Shown in pieces: positions 1 through 9,398 of a stretch of DNA of 64,000 nt; position 1 is the stretch's first letter, and each line of letters begins with the position of its first letter. Location: assembly GCF_009765165.1 (NCBI RefSeq), contig NZ_VLNU01000001.1:2283001-2347000 (forward strand). Direction: 5' to 3'. The notes beneath the pieces are model-generated. The model saw nothing but the letters and a program-made list of their open reading frames with translations. It had not been told where the DNA came from and did no database searches. The stretch comes from Lysobacter panacisoli (GTDB lineage Bacteria; Pseudomonadota; Gammaproteobacteria; Xanthomonadales; Xanthomonadaceae). The position numbers and the translations under genes are program-made.

Positions 1-722
1 AGTTCCTGGAACGCCTCGCCGGTGCGGCCGAGTGCGTCGAGCGTGTTGAACAGGGCGTAGCAGTACATCACTTCGTCGACGGCGCTGCGCGCGCGCTGCA
101 GCGCGGCATACAGCGTGTCGACGCGCCCGGCTTCCGGCTCCGCGCTGCGGTTGGAACTCAGCGACCAGTGCGCCTTGGCGAAGTCGGGGAAACGTTCCGT
201 CAGGGCGACCAACGCGTCGCGCGATGCGGCGACATCGCCCGTGTACAACAAGCCCACGGCGTGGTTGTAGGCGTAGGTCGGCGTGTCGCTGCTGCGGGCC
301 GCGGCGGATTCGAACCACGGTTGTGCTTCGTTTTCCAGGCCGCACAGCGACAGGGCGGAACCCACCGAATTGGCGATGCGTGGCTCGAGGTTCGACGGAT
401 CGATGCGGCGCAACGGCACCAGTGTTTCCAGTGCGTCGCCCCACAGCCCGTAGTTCACCTGCGTTTGCGCCAGGTGCGCGCGATACAGCGCGCGCGAAGG
501 CTCCAGCGCCACGGCGTGGCGCGCCGATGCGATGGCCGTCAGGCCGCGTGCGAGTCCGACTTCCGTGCCGCTGCGCTGGAACCAGCCTTCGGCGTAGCGG
601 GGAAACTGTTCGGTCAGGCGCACGAACGCCGCAAGGCCGGCGGCCGGTTGTTTGCTCAGGATCAGCTGCTGTGCCTGGGCGAGCAGGGCAGGCGCGCTGA
701 CGGAGGAAGCCTTCGTAGCCAT
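1..722 (-). CDS. TPR-repeat protein, N-terminal part (3' end lies outside the window)
   Basis: The start is the ATG complementary to 720-722, and the frame stays open to the window edge, so about 240 N-terminal residues are visible. The translation (MATKASSVSAPALLAQAQQL...) is a run of helical pairs with TPR-style spacing, for example ALLAQAQQLILSKQPAAGLA and residues such as W, Y, A and P at TPR positions. There is no signal peptide. In Xanthomonadaceae a TPR protein fused to a C-terminal sulfotransferase often sits directly downstream of TonB-dependent receptors, and this is my leading guess. The C-terminal half that would show a PAPS-binding motif is missing, so the catalytic call is inference only. 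It lies 70 bp downstream of the first receptor, beyond a strong terminator, so it may have its own promoter. Confidence 0.7.
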   Translation of the reverse strand, partial: MATKASSVSAPALLAQAQQLILSKQPAAGLAAFVRLTEQFPRYAEGWFQRSGTEVGLARGLTAIASARHAVALEPSRALYRAHLAQTQVNYGLWGDALETLVPLRRIDPSNLEPRIANSVGSALSLCGLENEAQPWFESAAARSSDTPTYAYNHAVGLLYTGDVAASRDALVALTERFPDFAKAHWSLSSNRSAEPEAGRVDTLYAALQRARSAVDEVMYCYALFNTLDALGRTGEAFQE

Positions 723-747
723 TGGTCTTTTATGGAACAAACCGCGC

Positions 748-779
748 AAAAAAAGAAGGCCCCTGACGGGGCCTTCTTC
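748..779 (-). terminator. Rho-independent terminator of the first TonB-dependent receptor
   Basis: On the minus strand an 11-bp GC-rich stem (GAAGAAGGCCCC / GGGGCCTTCTT, short loop) is followed by a run of seven T. It lies just downstream of the receptor stop at 793. Confidence 0.9.
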
Positions 780-792
780 GGGTGGAGCAGGA

Positions 793-3741
793 TCAGAACT
801 TCTGGTCGTAACGGATGTAGTAGAACTGACCGGGCATTTCGTACTGCGGGTCGAAGCTGTTGGCGAACGCGGTGTACGAGACCGGCGGGTCTTCGTCGAA
901 CACGTTGTTCACGCCCACCGCGACGCGGGCGTTCCACGGCAGCTTGGTGCCGACCTGCACGTCCCAGTACATCGTCTCGTCCAGGGTGTTCTCCGGGGTG
1001 ACGGCCGACGTGCCGGTGAAGTCCGTGGTCGGACGACGCGGCGCCGAGCACAGGTTCTCGAACTCCGGCTGCTCGGCGTAGACCGCGGCCAGGACCGGGC
1101 CTTCGCATTCCTCATCCAGCGCCGAGTAGTAACGGCCCATGAGCGAGGCATCCCAGTCGCCACGTTCCCACGACAGGTCGATGTTGGAGCGCCAGCGCCA
1201 GACCGGGAAGTTCGTGGAGATGTTGCCCACGCGCGACACCACGGCCGAACCTTCCGCGATCTGGGTTTCGTACTTGGAGATGTACGAGTTGTCCCAGTTG
1301 ACGCGGAACTTGCCGACGCTCGTCTCGAAGCTGTAGTCCAGCGTGAAGTCGTAGCCTTCGACGTTGCGGAAGCCCTGGTTTTGCAGGGTGGCATCGACGT
1401 CGGCGACGTCGCCGGTGGTCGCATCGCGGGTGAACACCGCGCAGGAGTTGGCGTCACGCGCACCCGGCAGCGCCAGGTAGCACGCGTCGATCGCTTCCTG
1501 GATGTCGACCACCTGGATCGGATCGTCGATGTCGATCTTCCACCAGTCCAGGCTCACGCTGAAGCCTTCGAGGAAGCTCGGGCTCCACACGGCACCGAAG
1601 GTCGTGGATTCCGAGGTTTCCGGCTGCAGGTTCGGGTTGCCGCCGATGGTCGTGCGGATCTGCGGGTTCGGCTGGCCGTAATCGGCAGGCACGCCGTCGG
1701 CAAGGCAGTTCGCCGTCACCGCGGCGACGCCGGCGTCGCTGAGCTGGCCGGTGGCCGTGGCTGCGTACAGGTTGTTCGCATCGCACGGGTCGTACAGGGT
1801 CGGGAAGTTGTCCGCCTCGCCGGCGAACAGCTCGTTGATCGACGGCGCACGGAAGCCCTTGCTCCAGTTACCGCGGATCAGCAGGTCCTCCATCGGCTTC
1901 CACTTGAATCCGAACTTCGGATTGAAGGTGTCGCCAAAGGTGGAGTAGTCGGAGTAGCGGCCGGCCAGCTGGAACTCCAGCAGGTCCGCCCCCGGCAGAT
2001 CCTTGAGGACCGGCAGGCTCAGTTCGAGGTACACCTCGTCGACCTTGTAGCCGCCCGCAGTCGCGGTGGCCTGGCTGCCCGTGGTCAGGCCCGAGGAGGC
2101 CAACGCGTCGGGGCTGAAGGCACCGTTGACGTCGCGACGCTCATAGCCGGCCGCGAAGGCCGCCATGCCGCCCGGCAGTTCGAACATGTCGCCCGAGATG
2201 TTGGCGATGTACGACTTCTGCTCGTCCTTGATGGTGCCGTGGTCGACGTAGTTGATGTACTCGAGCATCTGCGGCGTAGCGTCTTCGGCGTTGCCCATGA
2301 CGTTCCACGGTACGCAGCCGGCGATGACCGAGGTCGCATCGCCCGGGGTGCTCACGCAGATCGGCACGCCGTTGACGATCATCGAGGGGCCGACGGCGTC
2401 GCGGATGCGGGCCAGGTTCTGCAGGCCGGTGGTGGTGTCGTCTTCGTGGTTGTCGGTGTACGACATGCCCACGTCCCACGCGAAGTAGCGATCGCCCAGC
2501 TCGAAGGTACCGTCGAAACCACCGGCGAACCGGTAGGTGTCCACGTCCTGCGAGAACCGGCGCGGCGAGAAGCTCGGGCCGCGGGTCTGCACGCGCGTGA
2601 TGTCGGTGCCGAACGGGTTGTAGATGCTGTCTTCGCTGAGATTGAAGGTGTACGCCAGCGAGGTCGGCGAGTTGAAGCCGGCCGGCAGGGTTTCACCCCA
2701 GCTGATCGGCTGCGGCGCCAGGTACTGCTCCGAACGACGCTCGTTGTACAGCGCCTCGGCCTTGAACGACACGCGGTCGTTGATGTCGAAGCGCGCCTGG
2801 CCGAAGAGACCGATGCGCTCCTGCGGCGTCGACAGGTAGTTTTCCGGCGCGAAGTTGAAGCCGTCGGTGTTGAGCGAGAACGCGCGGAACTGGCTGACGA
2901 CGGACGGGTCGCAGACCTGGTTGTTGACGCAGCCCTCGGCGCCCGGACGCAGCGTGAGCGTGCCGGCACCCTGCGCCGGATAGTCGAAGCGACCGAAGCG
3001 GCTGGTCGACGACGCGCCTGCGTTGACGTTGTTGCCCGGCAGGCCGAACGACGGAACCGCCGAGATCTCGCGATCGCCGGCGAAGATCGGCTCCTGCTTC
3101 ACGTAGTTCGCGCCCAACATCACGTTGGAGCGGTCGGTCGTGCTGCCGATGATGAAGTCGTAGGCCTGCTGCGTGCCGTCGCCTTCGCTGGTGGTGCCGT
3201 AGAAGGCCGAAGCCGAGGCACCGTCGAAGTTCTGGCGGGTGATGATGTTCACGACGCCCGCGATGGCGTCGGAACCATAGATCGCGGAGGCGCCGTCCTT
3301 CAGCACTTCCACGCGTTCCACCGCGGCGATCGGAATGGTGTTGAGGTCCACCGCGCCGGCAAGGCCGGTGACCCAGCGACGGCCGTTGACCAGCACCAGG
3401 GTGCGGTTGGAGCCGAGGTTGCGCAGGTCGACCTGGGTCTGACCGTTACCGCCGTTGTTGAAGCTGGTGTTGAGTGCCGAACCGTTGGCCGAGATCTGCT
3501 GGATCACATCGCCGATCGAGGTCACACCGGTGTTTTCGATGGCCTGGCGGTCAAGGGTGAGGATGGGCTGCGAAGTTTCAGTATCGACGCGCTTGATTCG
3601 CGAACCGGTCACCTCCACGCGTCCGAGCGTGGTGGCCTCCTGTTCGGCTTCCTGCGCGAATGCGTTTGCGGTTACTGCCGTGGCGCCCACGGCAAGCGCA
3701 ACCGTGATCGCATCGCGGAGCTGGCTGGTCTTGAAAGTCAT
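793..3741 (-). CDS. TonB-dependent outer-membrane receptor (oar/cirA-like, Xanthomonadaceae type)
   Basis: A protein of about 982 residues, an outer-membrane beta barrel that imports ligands using TonB/ExbB/ExbD energy. The start at 3741 (MTFKTSQLRDAIT) is chosen because GGAGAGAG lies just before it; the frame could extend only four codons further. A signal peptide ends near AFAQEA. The plug domain follows (IEVTGSRIKRVD-like start, then QVDLRNLGSNRTLVLVNGRR, VEVLKDGASAIYGSDAIAGV), and then a long barrel with the typical GFKWKPMEDLLIRGNWSKGF and RAPSINELF segments. It ends in an aromatic residue (YIRYDQKF), as expected for BAM recognition. The substrate is unknown; no transporter or regulator partner is adjacent. 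The neighbour at 3969 is a paralogue. Confidence 0.95.
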   Translation of the reverse strand: MTFKTSQLRDAITVALAVGATAVTANAFAQEAEQEATTLGRVEVTGSRIKRVDTETSQPILTLDRQAIENTGVTSIGDVIQQISANGSALNTSFNNGGNGQTQVDLRNLGSNRTLVLVNGRRWVTGLAGAVDLNTIPIAAVERVEVLKDGASAIYGSDAIAGVVNIITRQNFDGASASAFYGTTSEGDGTQQAYDFIIGSTTDRSNVMLGANYVKQEPIFAGDREISAVPSFGLPGNNVNAGASSTSRFGRFDYPAQGAGTLTLRPGAEGCVNNQVCDPSVVSQFRAFSLNTDGFNFAPENYLSTPQERIGLFGQARFDINDRVSFKAEALYNERRSEQYLAPQPISWGETLPAGFNSPTSLAYTFNLSEDSIYNPFGTDITRVQTRGPSFSPRRFSQDVDTYRFAGGFDGTFELGDRYFAWDVGMSYTDNHEDDTTTGLQNLARIRDAVGPSMIVNGVPICVSTPGDATSVIAGCVPWNVMGNAEDATPQMLEYINYVDHGTIKDEQKSYIANISGDMFELPGGMAAFAAGYERRDVNGAFSPDALASSGLTTGSQATATAGGYKVDEVYLELSLPVLKDLPGADLLEFQLAGRYSDYSTFGDTFNPKFGFKWKPMEDLLIRGNWSKGFRAPSINELFAGEADNFPTLYDPCDANNLYAATATGQLSDAGVAAVTANCLADGVPADYGQPNPQIRTTIGGNPNLQPETSESTTFGAVWSPSFLEGFSVSLDWWKIDIDDPIQVVDIQEAIDACYLALPGARDANSCAVFTRDATTGDVADVDATLQNQGFRNVEGYDFTLDYSFETSVGKFRVNWDNSYISKYETQIAEGSAVVSRVGNISTNFPVWRWRSNIDLSWERGDWDASLMGRYYSALDEECEGPVLAAVYAEQPEFENLCSAPRRPTTDFTGTSAVTPENTLDETMYWDVQVGTKLPWNARVAVGVNNVFDEDPPVSYTAFANSFDPQYEMPGQFYYIRYDQKF

Positions 3742-3823
3742 CTCTCTCTCCAAGTCTTAGGTCGTTACCCTGGACCCGCCCAAGCGAGCAAATGCACGCG
3801 CCAAAGTCGGCAAGGTCGAGCCG

Positions 3824-3866
3824 ATACTAGCCGGGTGCTTGGAGTAATTAAAGTGTCGTTAATGTC
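3824..3866 (-). promoter_or_regulatory. Predicted sigma-70 promoter of the first TonB-dependent receptor
   Basis: On the minus strand TTTAAT (3847-3852) is separated by exactly 17 bp from TAGTAT (3824-3829), which predicts a start near 3817 and a leader of about 75 nt. A TAACGACACT block just upstream (3853-3862) and the whole layout recur before the second receptor. Confidence 0.65.
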
Positions 3867-3904
3867 CCGTATCAGACTCTCGTGAGATCGGCGGGTTTGC
3901 TGCG

Positions 3905-3940
3905 GCGCAAAAAACTACGGCCCCTTGCGGGGCCGTAGTG
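3905..3940 (-). terminator. Rho-independent terminator of the second TonB-dependent receptor
   Basis: On the minus strand an 11-bp stem ACTACGGCCCC / GGGGCCGTAGT (3914-3939, 4-nt loop) is followed by a T tract. It lies just past the receptor stop at 3969. Confidence 0.9.
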
Positions 3941-3968
3941 GTGTTGCAACAGCGGTCCGATCCGAGGA

Positions 3969-6900
3969 TCAGAAGCGCTGCGTGTACTTCATGTACCAGA
4001 AGCGACCGATGTCGTACTCGCCGTCGAAGCTGAAGTTCGAGTTCGGCTGCGAATACATGACCGGCGGCTGCTTGTCGAACACGTTGTTCGCACCCAGCGA
4101 GACGGTGGCGTTCCACGGGGTCTCGTAACGGACCTGGACGTCGTGGAAGGTGACCGAACCGACTTCGCGACGACGCGCCAGCGAGCTCGCCGGGTTGAAC
4201 GTGCCCGGGATGAACGCGCCGGTCGGGGCCTGCACGATCTCGTTGCACTCCAGGTGGTCCACGGTCACGTCCGGCGGACGCGGGCCGTTCGGCGGCGGGT
4301 TCGGGCCACCGGTCGGGGTGAAGTACGTGCAAGCTTCCTTCATGCCCGAGTAGTAGCGCGCCATCCAGCTCGCACCGAACTGACCCATTTCCCAGGTCAG
4401 GTTCATGTTCGAACGGATGCGGTGCGGGTTGCCGGCGCCGGCGAAACCGACCGACGACAGCGCGTAACGTGCGTCGTTGGTGCTGACCAGGATGTCGCTC
4501 GAGGTGTACGTGCTGGTCGACGACAGGGTGAAGTTACCCCACGACTCGGTCGGCAGACGGTAGGTCAGGTCGAAGTCGAAGCCCTCGACCTTGCGGAAAC
4601 CGGCGTTGCGGTTGCCGAAGAACACCGTCGGGATGCCGTTCGCCGGATCGCGCGTGAAGCCCGGGCTCGTACCGACCGGAGCGACGCAGCGCGACGCGAT
4701 GCCGACGACGTAGCAGTCGTTGAGCATGGTGGTCGGGGAGTCGGCGACGATCGTGTCGGAGATGCGGATCTTCCACCAGTCCAGCGCCACGTTGAAGCCT
4801 TCGATGAAGCTCGGGCTCCACACGAAACCGACGGTCTGCGAGGTCGAGATTTCCGGCGTCAGATCCGGGTTCGAGCCGGAGGTGAAGGCGACCGGCGTCT
4901 GTGCCGGCGTGGTGCCGACCGGAGCGAAGCCCTGGCCCAGCTGGCGGTAGGTGTTGCCCAGCGCGCCGAGTGCACCGTTGCCGCCGACGCCGTTGATGCA
5001 GTTGTTGCGCACCGTGGCGTTGGTGGCTGCTTCACCGCGGACGGTGTCGCAGGGGTCGGTGTACTGCGAGAACGTCTGCGAGCTGCCGCCGTAGAGGTCG
5101 GAGATCGTCGGAGCGCGGAAACCGTCAGCGAAGGTGGCGCGGACCAGCAGCGAGTCGATCGGCTTCCACTTCAGGCCGAACTTGTTGTTGGTCGTGTCGC
5201 CGAAGGTGTCGTAATCCGAGTAACGGGTTGCGACGCTCAGGGTCAGTTCGCGAGCGAACGGCAGGTCGGCCAGGATCGGCACCTGGAACTCGGCGTAGAT
5301 TTCGTCGACCGTGTACTGGCCGTCGGTCGGACCGCCGGCGAGGTTGGTCGAGCCGCCGGTGACCGACAGCGCGTCCGGCGTGAACTCGCCCTGTTCCTTG
5401 CGGTGTTCGACACCGGCCGCGAAGCCGAGGTCGCCCGCCGGCAGCGCGAGGATGGTGCCGGCCAGGTTCGCCGACATCACCGTCGTCTCGGTTTCACCCG
5501 TCGAATGCTCTTCCTGGAACAGGTAGTCCTGCAGCGCCTTGTTGTTCGTCAGCGAGCCCGGACCGGTCGCACCGAAGGTCAGGAAGGGATTCCAGACCTG
5601 GCAGCCGGCGATCGGGGCGCCCGGCACGCCGCAGCGCACCTGACCCTGGTTCGCACCCGGGGCGGTCTCGAGGTACGACGGACCGACAGCAGCGCGGACG
5701 TTGGCGAGGTTCAGGTTGCCGTACGACGACTGGACGTTGCGGTTGGTGTTGTTGAGGTACGAGACGTCCCAGTCGAAGGTGCGGTCGGCGAAGTCGAAGC
5801 TGCCTTCGAACGCACCGGCGAAGCGGTACGTGGTCAGGTCGCTTTCGGTCACGCGCGGCACTTCCCACGTACGACGCCACCAGCTGCCGATCGCGGTGCC
5901 CGGAACCGGGTTGAAGTAGCTGTTGGCCGCCATCGGCGTGCCGAACGAAGCCGCCTGCATCGGGTAGCCCGCGATGGAGCGGGTGCTGATGCGGTGGCTG
6001 TACAGCAGGTTGGTGCGGAAGCGGACGTTATCCGTGATGTCGTAGATGCCGTCGATGTTCAGCGCCTGGCGCTCGATCGGCTGACGCAGGGTCATCTGCT
6101 CGTTCGAGTTGGCCTTGTGCAGCGTCGAGCCTGCGACGCAACCCTGCGGGCCGGTGCTGGTCAGGGTGTTCGGTGCGCATGCACCGACGTTCTGGTCCTG
6201 GGCGACCCAGTCGGCCGGATTGCGCGAGTCGCCGCCCGGACGCAGCACGACGCGGGTCGAGCGGCTCGGGTTGGTGGCGGTCGCCGGAACGTAGACGACG
6301 TTCGGGAAAGCCTGAGCAGCGACGCTGTTGAAGCCACCGTCGAAACCAACCGGGGTCCAGTTGTCGGTCGGGTGGTTCTCCGAACGCGGGAACGCGCTGT
6401 ACGGACGATCCGACGCCCACACCTCGTCTTCCTTCGACCACTCGCCGGCGGCGGTCAGCGAACCGCGGTCACCCGAGAAGCCCATGATGAAGGAGCCGTT
6501 GGTGATGCCACCGTCGCCTTCGTCGTACTGACCGTAGTAGACGCTGGCGGCTGCGCCTTCGAAGTTGCTGCGCGTGATGATGTTGATCACGCCGGCGATC
6601 GCGTCGGAGCCGTAGATCGAGGAGGCGCCGTCCTTCAGGACTTCGATGCGCTCCACGGCGGCAGCCGGGATCGTCGAGATGTCGGACAGGCCGCCCGTGG
6701 TCACGCCCAGGCGCTTGCCGTTCATCAGCACCAGCGTACGGGCAGCGCCCAGGTTACGCATGCTGATGAAGGTACCGCCCGAAGCTTCACCGGCCGACAG
6801 CGGCGCGGCGCGGCTGACCGGCGGCGAACCGGTTGCAGTGATGTTCTGCAGGATGTCACCGACCGACTGGAAGCCCTGCTTTTCGATGTCCTGGCGGGTG

Positions 6901-7091
6901 ATCTGCAGAACCGGCTGAGCGGTTTCCAGATCGACCTGGCGAATGCGCGTACCAGTGACTTCGATGCGGTCGAGGGTGGTCGCTTCCTGGGCTTCCTGGG
7001 CTTCCTGAGCGACGGCGACGCCGGCGGTGGTGCTGCCCATGGCGAGCGCGAACGTGATCGCGCTGCGGAGCGGGTGGGTCTTCAACGGCAT
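3969..7091 (-). CDS. TonB-dependent outer-membrane receptor (paralogue of the preceding one)
   Basis: About 1040 residues. The start at 7091 (MPLKTHPLRSAITFALAMGS) is preceded by GGAGAGAG, exactly as in the paralogue; the frame is open 22 codons further, but those codons overlap the promoter region and look non-coding. A signal peptide is cut near VAVAQEAQEA. The plug carries RIEVTGTRIRQVD, MRNLGAARTLVLMNGKRLG and RIEVLKDGASSIYGSDAIAGVI. The barrel carries GLKWKPIDSLLVRATFADGF and RAPTISDLYGG, and the protein ends in YMKYTQRF. A glycine- and proline-rich extracellular stretch (PTGGPNPPPNGPRPPDV) is near residue 940. The two receptors probably arose by tandem duplication, since plug, promoter and terminator design all match. 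The ligand cannot be inferred. Confidence 0.95.
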   Translation of the reverse strand: MPLKTHPLRSAITFALAMGSTTAGVAVAQEAQEAQEATTLDRIEVTGTRIRQVDLETAQPVLQITRQDIEKQGFQSVGDILQNITATGSPPVSRAAPLSAGEASGGTFISMRNLGAARTLVLMNGKRLGVTTGGLSDISTIPAAAVERIEVLKDGASSIYGSDAIAGVINIITRSNFEGAAASVYYGQYDEGDGGITNGSFIMGFSGDRGSLTAAGEWSKEDEVWASDRPYSAFPRSENHPTDNWTPVGFDGGFNSVAAQAFPNVVYVPATATNPSRSTRVVLRPGGDSRNPADWVAQDQNVGACAPNTLTSTGPQGCVAGSTLHKANSNEQMTLRQPIERQALNIDGIYDITDNVRFRTNLLYSHRISTRSIAGYPMQAASFGTPMAANSYFNPVPGTAIGSWWRRTWEVPRVTESDLTTYRFAGAFEGSFDFADRTFDWDVSYLNNTNRNVQSSYGNLNLANVRAAVGPSYLETAPGANQGQVRCGVPGAPIAGCQVWNPFLTFGATGPGSLTNNKALQDYLFQEEHSTGETETTVMSANLAGTILALPAGDLGFAAGVEHRKEQGEFTPDALSVTGGSTNLAGGPTDGQYTVDEIYAEFQVPILADLPFARELTLSVATRYSDYDTFGDTTNNKFGLKWKPIDSLLVRATFADGFRAPTISDLYGGSSQTFSQYTDPCDTVRGEAATNATVRNNCINGVGGNGALGALGNTYRQLGQGFAPVGTTPAQTPVAFTSGSNPDLTPEISTSQTVGFVWSPSFIEGFNVALDWWKIRISDTIVADSPTTMLNDCYVVGIASRCVAPVGTSPGFTRDPANGIPTVFFGNRNAGFRKVEGFDFDLTYRLPTESWGNFTLSSTSTYTSSDILVSTNDARYALSSVGFAGAGNPHRIRSNMNLTWEMGQFGASWMARYYSGMKEACTYFTPTGGPNPPPNGPRPPDVTVDHLECNEIVQAPTGAFIPGTFNPASSLARRREVGSVTFHDVQVRYETPWNATVSLGANNVFDKQPPVMYSQPNSNFSFDGEYDIGRFWYMKYTQRF

Positions 7092-7167
7092 TTCTCTCTC
7101 TCCAAAGTTTCCACGGAACCGAGCCGACGGCGTCAAAACAAACGCCAAGTTCAGCAAGGGTGTCCCG

Positions 7168-7206
7168 ATCCTACTTCGGGTCGGAGGAAAGTGAAAGTAT
7201 CGTTAT
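7168..7206 (-). promoter_or_regulatory. Predicted sigma-70 promoter of the second TonB-dependent receptor
   Basis: On the minus strand TTTCAC (7191-7196), a 17-bp spacer and TAGGAT (7168-7173), with TAACGATACT directly upstream (7197-7206). It aligns base for base with the promoter at 3824-3866. The remaining gap up to the next stop (7207-7422) shows only a weak CCCGG inverted repeat near 7387-7400 and no gene. Confidence 0.65.
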
Positions 7207-7422
7207 GACAGTGCGAAGGCCGCGCGAAGACGGGATGCGTGAGCGTATGGAGGTTTTTTCCGTGGCCGTTGTCACAAAAAAGCCCGGACGACGGAAATGA
7301 TCACCCCTTCTGGGGGGCCTCAAGCGCAACTCGGCAGATTCGGCAAAGCGAAGTCCAGCCGACGAACGGACGCACGAATGGAGCGCCCGGTTGTCCGGGT
7401 GCTTGCATGCGGGGAGAGGGGC

Positions 7423-8280
7423 TTAGAGGTCCTGCTCGTAACGGACGTAAGGCACGGTGCCTTCGTCCTTATCGCCGTTGTCCGGTGCGAACGGATTCTT
7501 GCCGCGCGTGACGACGTTTTCCGCGCCGACGGTGAGCTGGCCGCTCCACGGCGTGCGCCAGGTCAGGCCGACGCCAAGGCCTTCCCACTGGCCCGGTTCG
7601 CCCGGCGTGTCGACCACGCGGCCGACGATGTTGGCGCTGAAATTGCCCAGGCCCGCACCGAGCGTGACGCTCTTGGTGCTCCAGCGGTCGGCGAGGTCGG
7701 GCACTTCGCCGGCGGGAATCAGGCGGGCCTTCGCCCACGTGCCGCCGATCGAAACGGTCGCCTCGCGGCCGATGTTCTTCTGGCCGTAGACGGTGAGCGT
7801 GTTCTGGTCGAGCTTGCCGGCCTTGCTGGTCGGACTGAGCCAGGCGGGCAGGGTGTCCCGTCCACTGCCGAACGCCAGACCGACCTTGCCGCCCGGTCGC
7901 GTCAGCGCGGCACCGACGGTGCCCTGGCGCGCCGCGTTGCCGGCATCGTCGTCGAGCGAGGCGAGCATGCAGTGATTGGCGAGGTTGCCGATCGCGCCGG
8001 CCAGCCCGGTCTTGCGATCGCAGACCAGGCCGAGCGTGTCGCCAGCCTCGAGGCCGAAGGCGGCATCGAGCGTGTTGCTGCCCACGCGCCAGCGCGCACC
8101 GGCGACCGGCGCGCCGGTGGGTTCGAGCTGGAGGAGGTATTCGAGCTTGCCGTTGGACTGGTTCCAGACCGGCAGGTAGGTCGTCTCGGGAGCCACGCGC
8201 TTGGCCTGCGCATGGACGCCCGACGCCGCGCCAAGCGCGAGCATCAGGGTCAACGGCAGTCGAAGCAGGCGCGTGTTCAT
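7423..8280 (-). CDS. Exported protein of unknown function, beta-rich, possibly outer membrane
   Basis: 285 residues. A clear signal peptide (MNTRLLRLPLTLMLALGAASGVHAQA) is followed by a Gly/Thr/Val-rich body with alternating hydrophobic residues, as in amphipathic beta strands (for example TLGAGLGNFSANIVGRVV and GLGVGLTWRTPWSGQLTVGAEN). The C-terminal end, VPYVRYEQDL, resembles the ends of the nearby TonB receptors. The upstream GAGACGGGAACTCC may contain the ribosome site. It lies alone, facing the same way as the receptors. I do not recognise a characterised family. A small barrel or a surface-exposed protein is inferred from strand pattern only. Confidence 0.75.
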   Translation of the reverse strand: MNTRLLRLPLTLMLALGAASGVHAQAKRVAPETTYLPVWNQSNGKLEYLLQLEPTGAPVAGARWRVGSNTLDAAFGLEAGDTLGLVCDRKTGLAGAIGNLANHCMLASLDDDAGNAARQGTVGAALTRPGGKVGLAFGSGRDTLPAWLSPTSKAGKLDQNTLTVYGQKNIGREATVSIGGTWAKARLIPAGEVPDLADRWSTKSVTLGAGLGNFSANIVGRVVDTPGEPGQWEGLGVGLTWRTPWSGQLTVGAENVVTRGKNPFAPDNGDKDEGTVPYVRYEQDL

Positions 8281-8385
8281 GGTCTTGATACGACCGGCCG
8301 CAGCCGGTGGAGTTCCCGTCTCCTTAGGAGCGCGACTATAGACCGTTTATGTTTATTTAACAATTCCCCGGGTGACGTGGAGCGG

Positions 8386-9303
8386 CTACTGCAGCCGCTC
8401 CGGGGCAGCCAGCTCCGTCGTCGCCACGGTAAACAAGCTAGCGATTTCCTCCGAATCGAAACGGTAACTCTGTCCGCAAAACTCGCAACGGATCAGGGCG
8501 TGGCCACCGGCCGCCTCGACGGCCGCCTCGGCCTCCTCGGCCCCCAGCGAGACCAGCATGGACTCGACCCGCTCGCGGGAGCAGGAACAGGCGAATCGCA
8601 GCGGCTTGCCGCCCAGCACCTGCACGCCGTCCTCGTGGAACAGGCGGGTCAGCAGGTCGTCGGCGCTCCAGTCCAGCAATTCCCTTGGACTGAGGGTGTC
8701 GAACAGCGCGCCCGCCCGGGCCCAGCCGTCCTCGTCGCCATGATCCCCCGGAAGCTTCTGCAGCATCAGTCCCGCGGCCTGCCGTTCGTCGGCAGCGAGG
8801 AGCAGGCGGGTCGGCAGCTGCTCGGACTGGCGGAAGTAGTCCTCGAACGCACCGGCCAGCGAGTCCGATTCCAGCGCGACCAGGCCCTGATAGCGGGCCG
8901 GATCGCGACCGTCGACGGAGGGATTCTCGATGGTGATGGCCAGCACCGCGCCCGGGCCGAGCGCATGCAGGTCGCGCGACACCTCGCCTTGCTCGTCGAT
9001 CTGGGCGATACCGCGCAGCGTGCCGGCGGCGGTGCACTCGGCGAACAGCGTGCGCAGCGCACCGCTGCCGCGCAGCTGCACCGACAGTCGGCCATCGACC
9101 TTCGCGTGGCCGGTGAACAACGCCGCCGCGGCGGCGGCCTCGCCCAGCAGTTCGGCCGCGGCGGGCGGGTACTCGGCACGCTCGCGGATCTGCGTCCAAG
9201 TGTCCTGCAGGTGCACGCGCACGCCGCGCACACCGGCGCCTTCGATAAGGAAACGGGTCAGCTGATCGCGATCGCGGGCAGCAGTGGGGGAAATCTCGGT
9301 CAT
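8386..9303 (-). CDS. hslO: Redox-regulated chaperone Hsp33
   Basis: 305 residues from the ATG at 9303 ([20 protein letters not shown]); longer frames upstream run into the divergent mtgA promoter region. Hsp33 is a cytosolic holdase that is inactive when its zinc is bound and is activated when oxidants form disulfides. The C-terminal zinc module is complete: C239-x-C241 (FACSCSR) and C273-x-x-C276 (CEFCG). The N-terminal core has the family stretches [17 protein letters not shown] and [11 protein letters not shown]. Length agrees with the family. It is divergent from mtgA, with about 95 bp between the starts. Confidence 0.95.
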   Translation of the reverse strand: MTEISPTAARDRDQLTRFLIEGAGVRGVRVHLQDTWTQIRERAEYPPAAAELLGEAAAAAALFTGHAKVDGRLSVQLRGSGALRTLFAECTAAGTLRGIAQIDEQGEVSRDLHALGPGAVLAITIENPSVDGRDPARYQGLVALESDSLAGAFEDYFRQSEQLPTRLLLAADERQAAGLMLQKLPGDHGDEDGWARAGALFDTLSPRELLDWSADDLLTRLFHEDGVQVLGGKPLRFACSCSRERVESMLVSLGAEEAEAAVEAAGGHALIRCEFCGQSYRFDSEEIASLFTVATTELAAPERLQ

Positions 9304-9398
9304 GCAGGGGAGCTCGCGGCAGCGGCGCGGCATTGGCGGATAATGCGCGCGCTCGTGTGAAGGGGCGTGGACACCACAATGGGGATGGAGCAGGCGAC

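Noticed and set aside
652..7208. Plus-strand open frames of more than 1000 codons opposite the two receptor genes
   Set aside because: Their products are Arg/Val/Ala-rich without domains, whereas the minus strand encodes complete receptors with signals, plugs and barrels. High G+C removes stops from the opposite strand.
7257..7330. Possible terminator with TTTTTT (minus strand) in the gap before the second receptor's promoter
   Set aside because: The T run is present at 7276-7282, but no adjacent stem of convincing length could be drawn.
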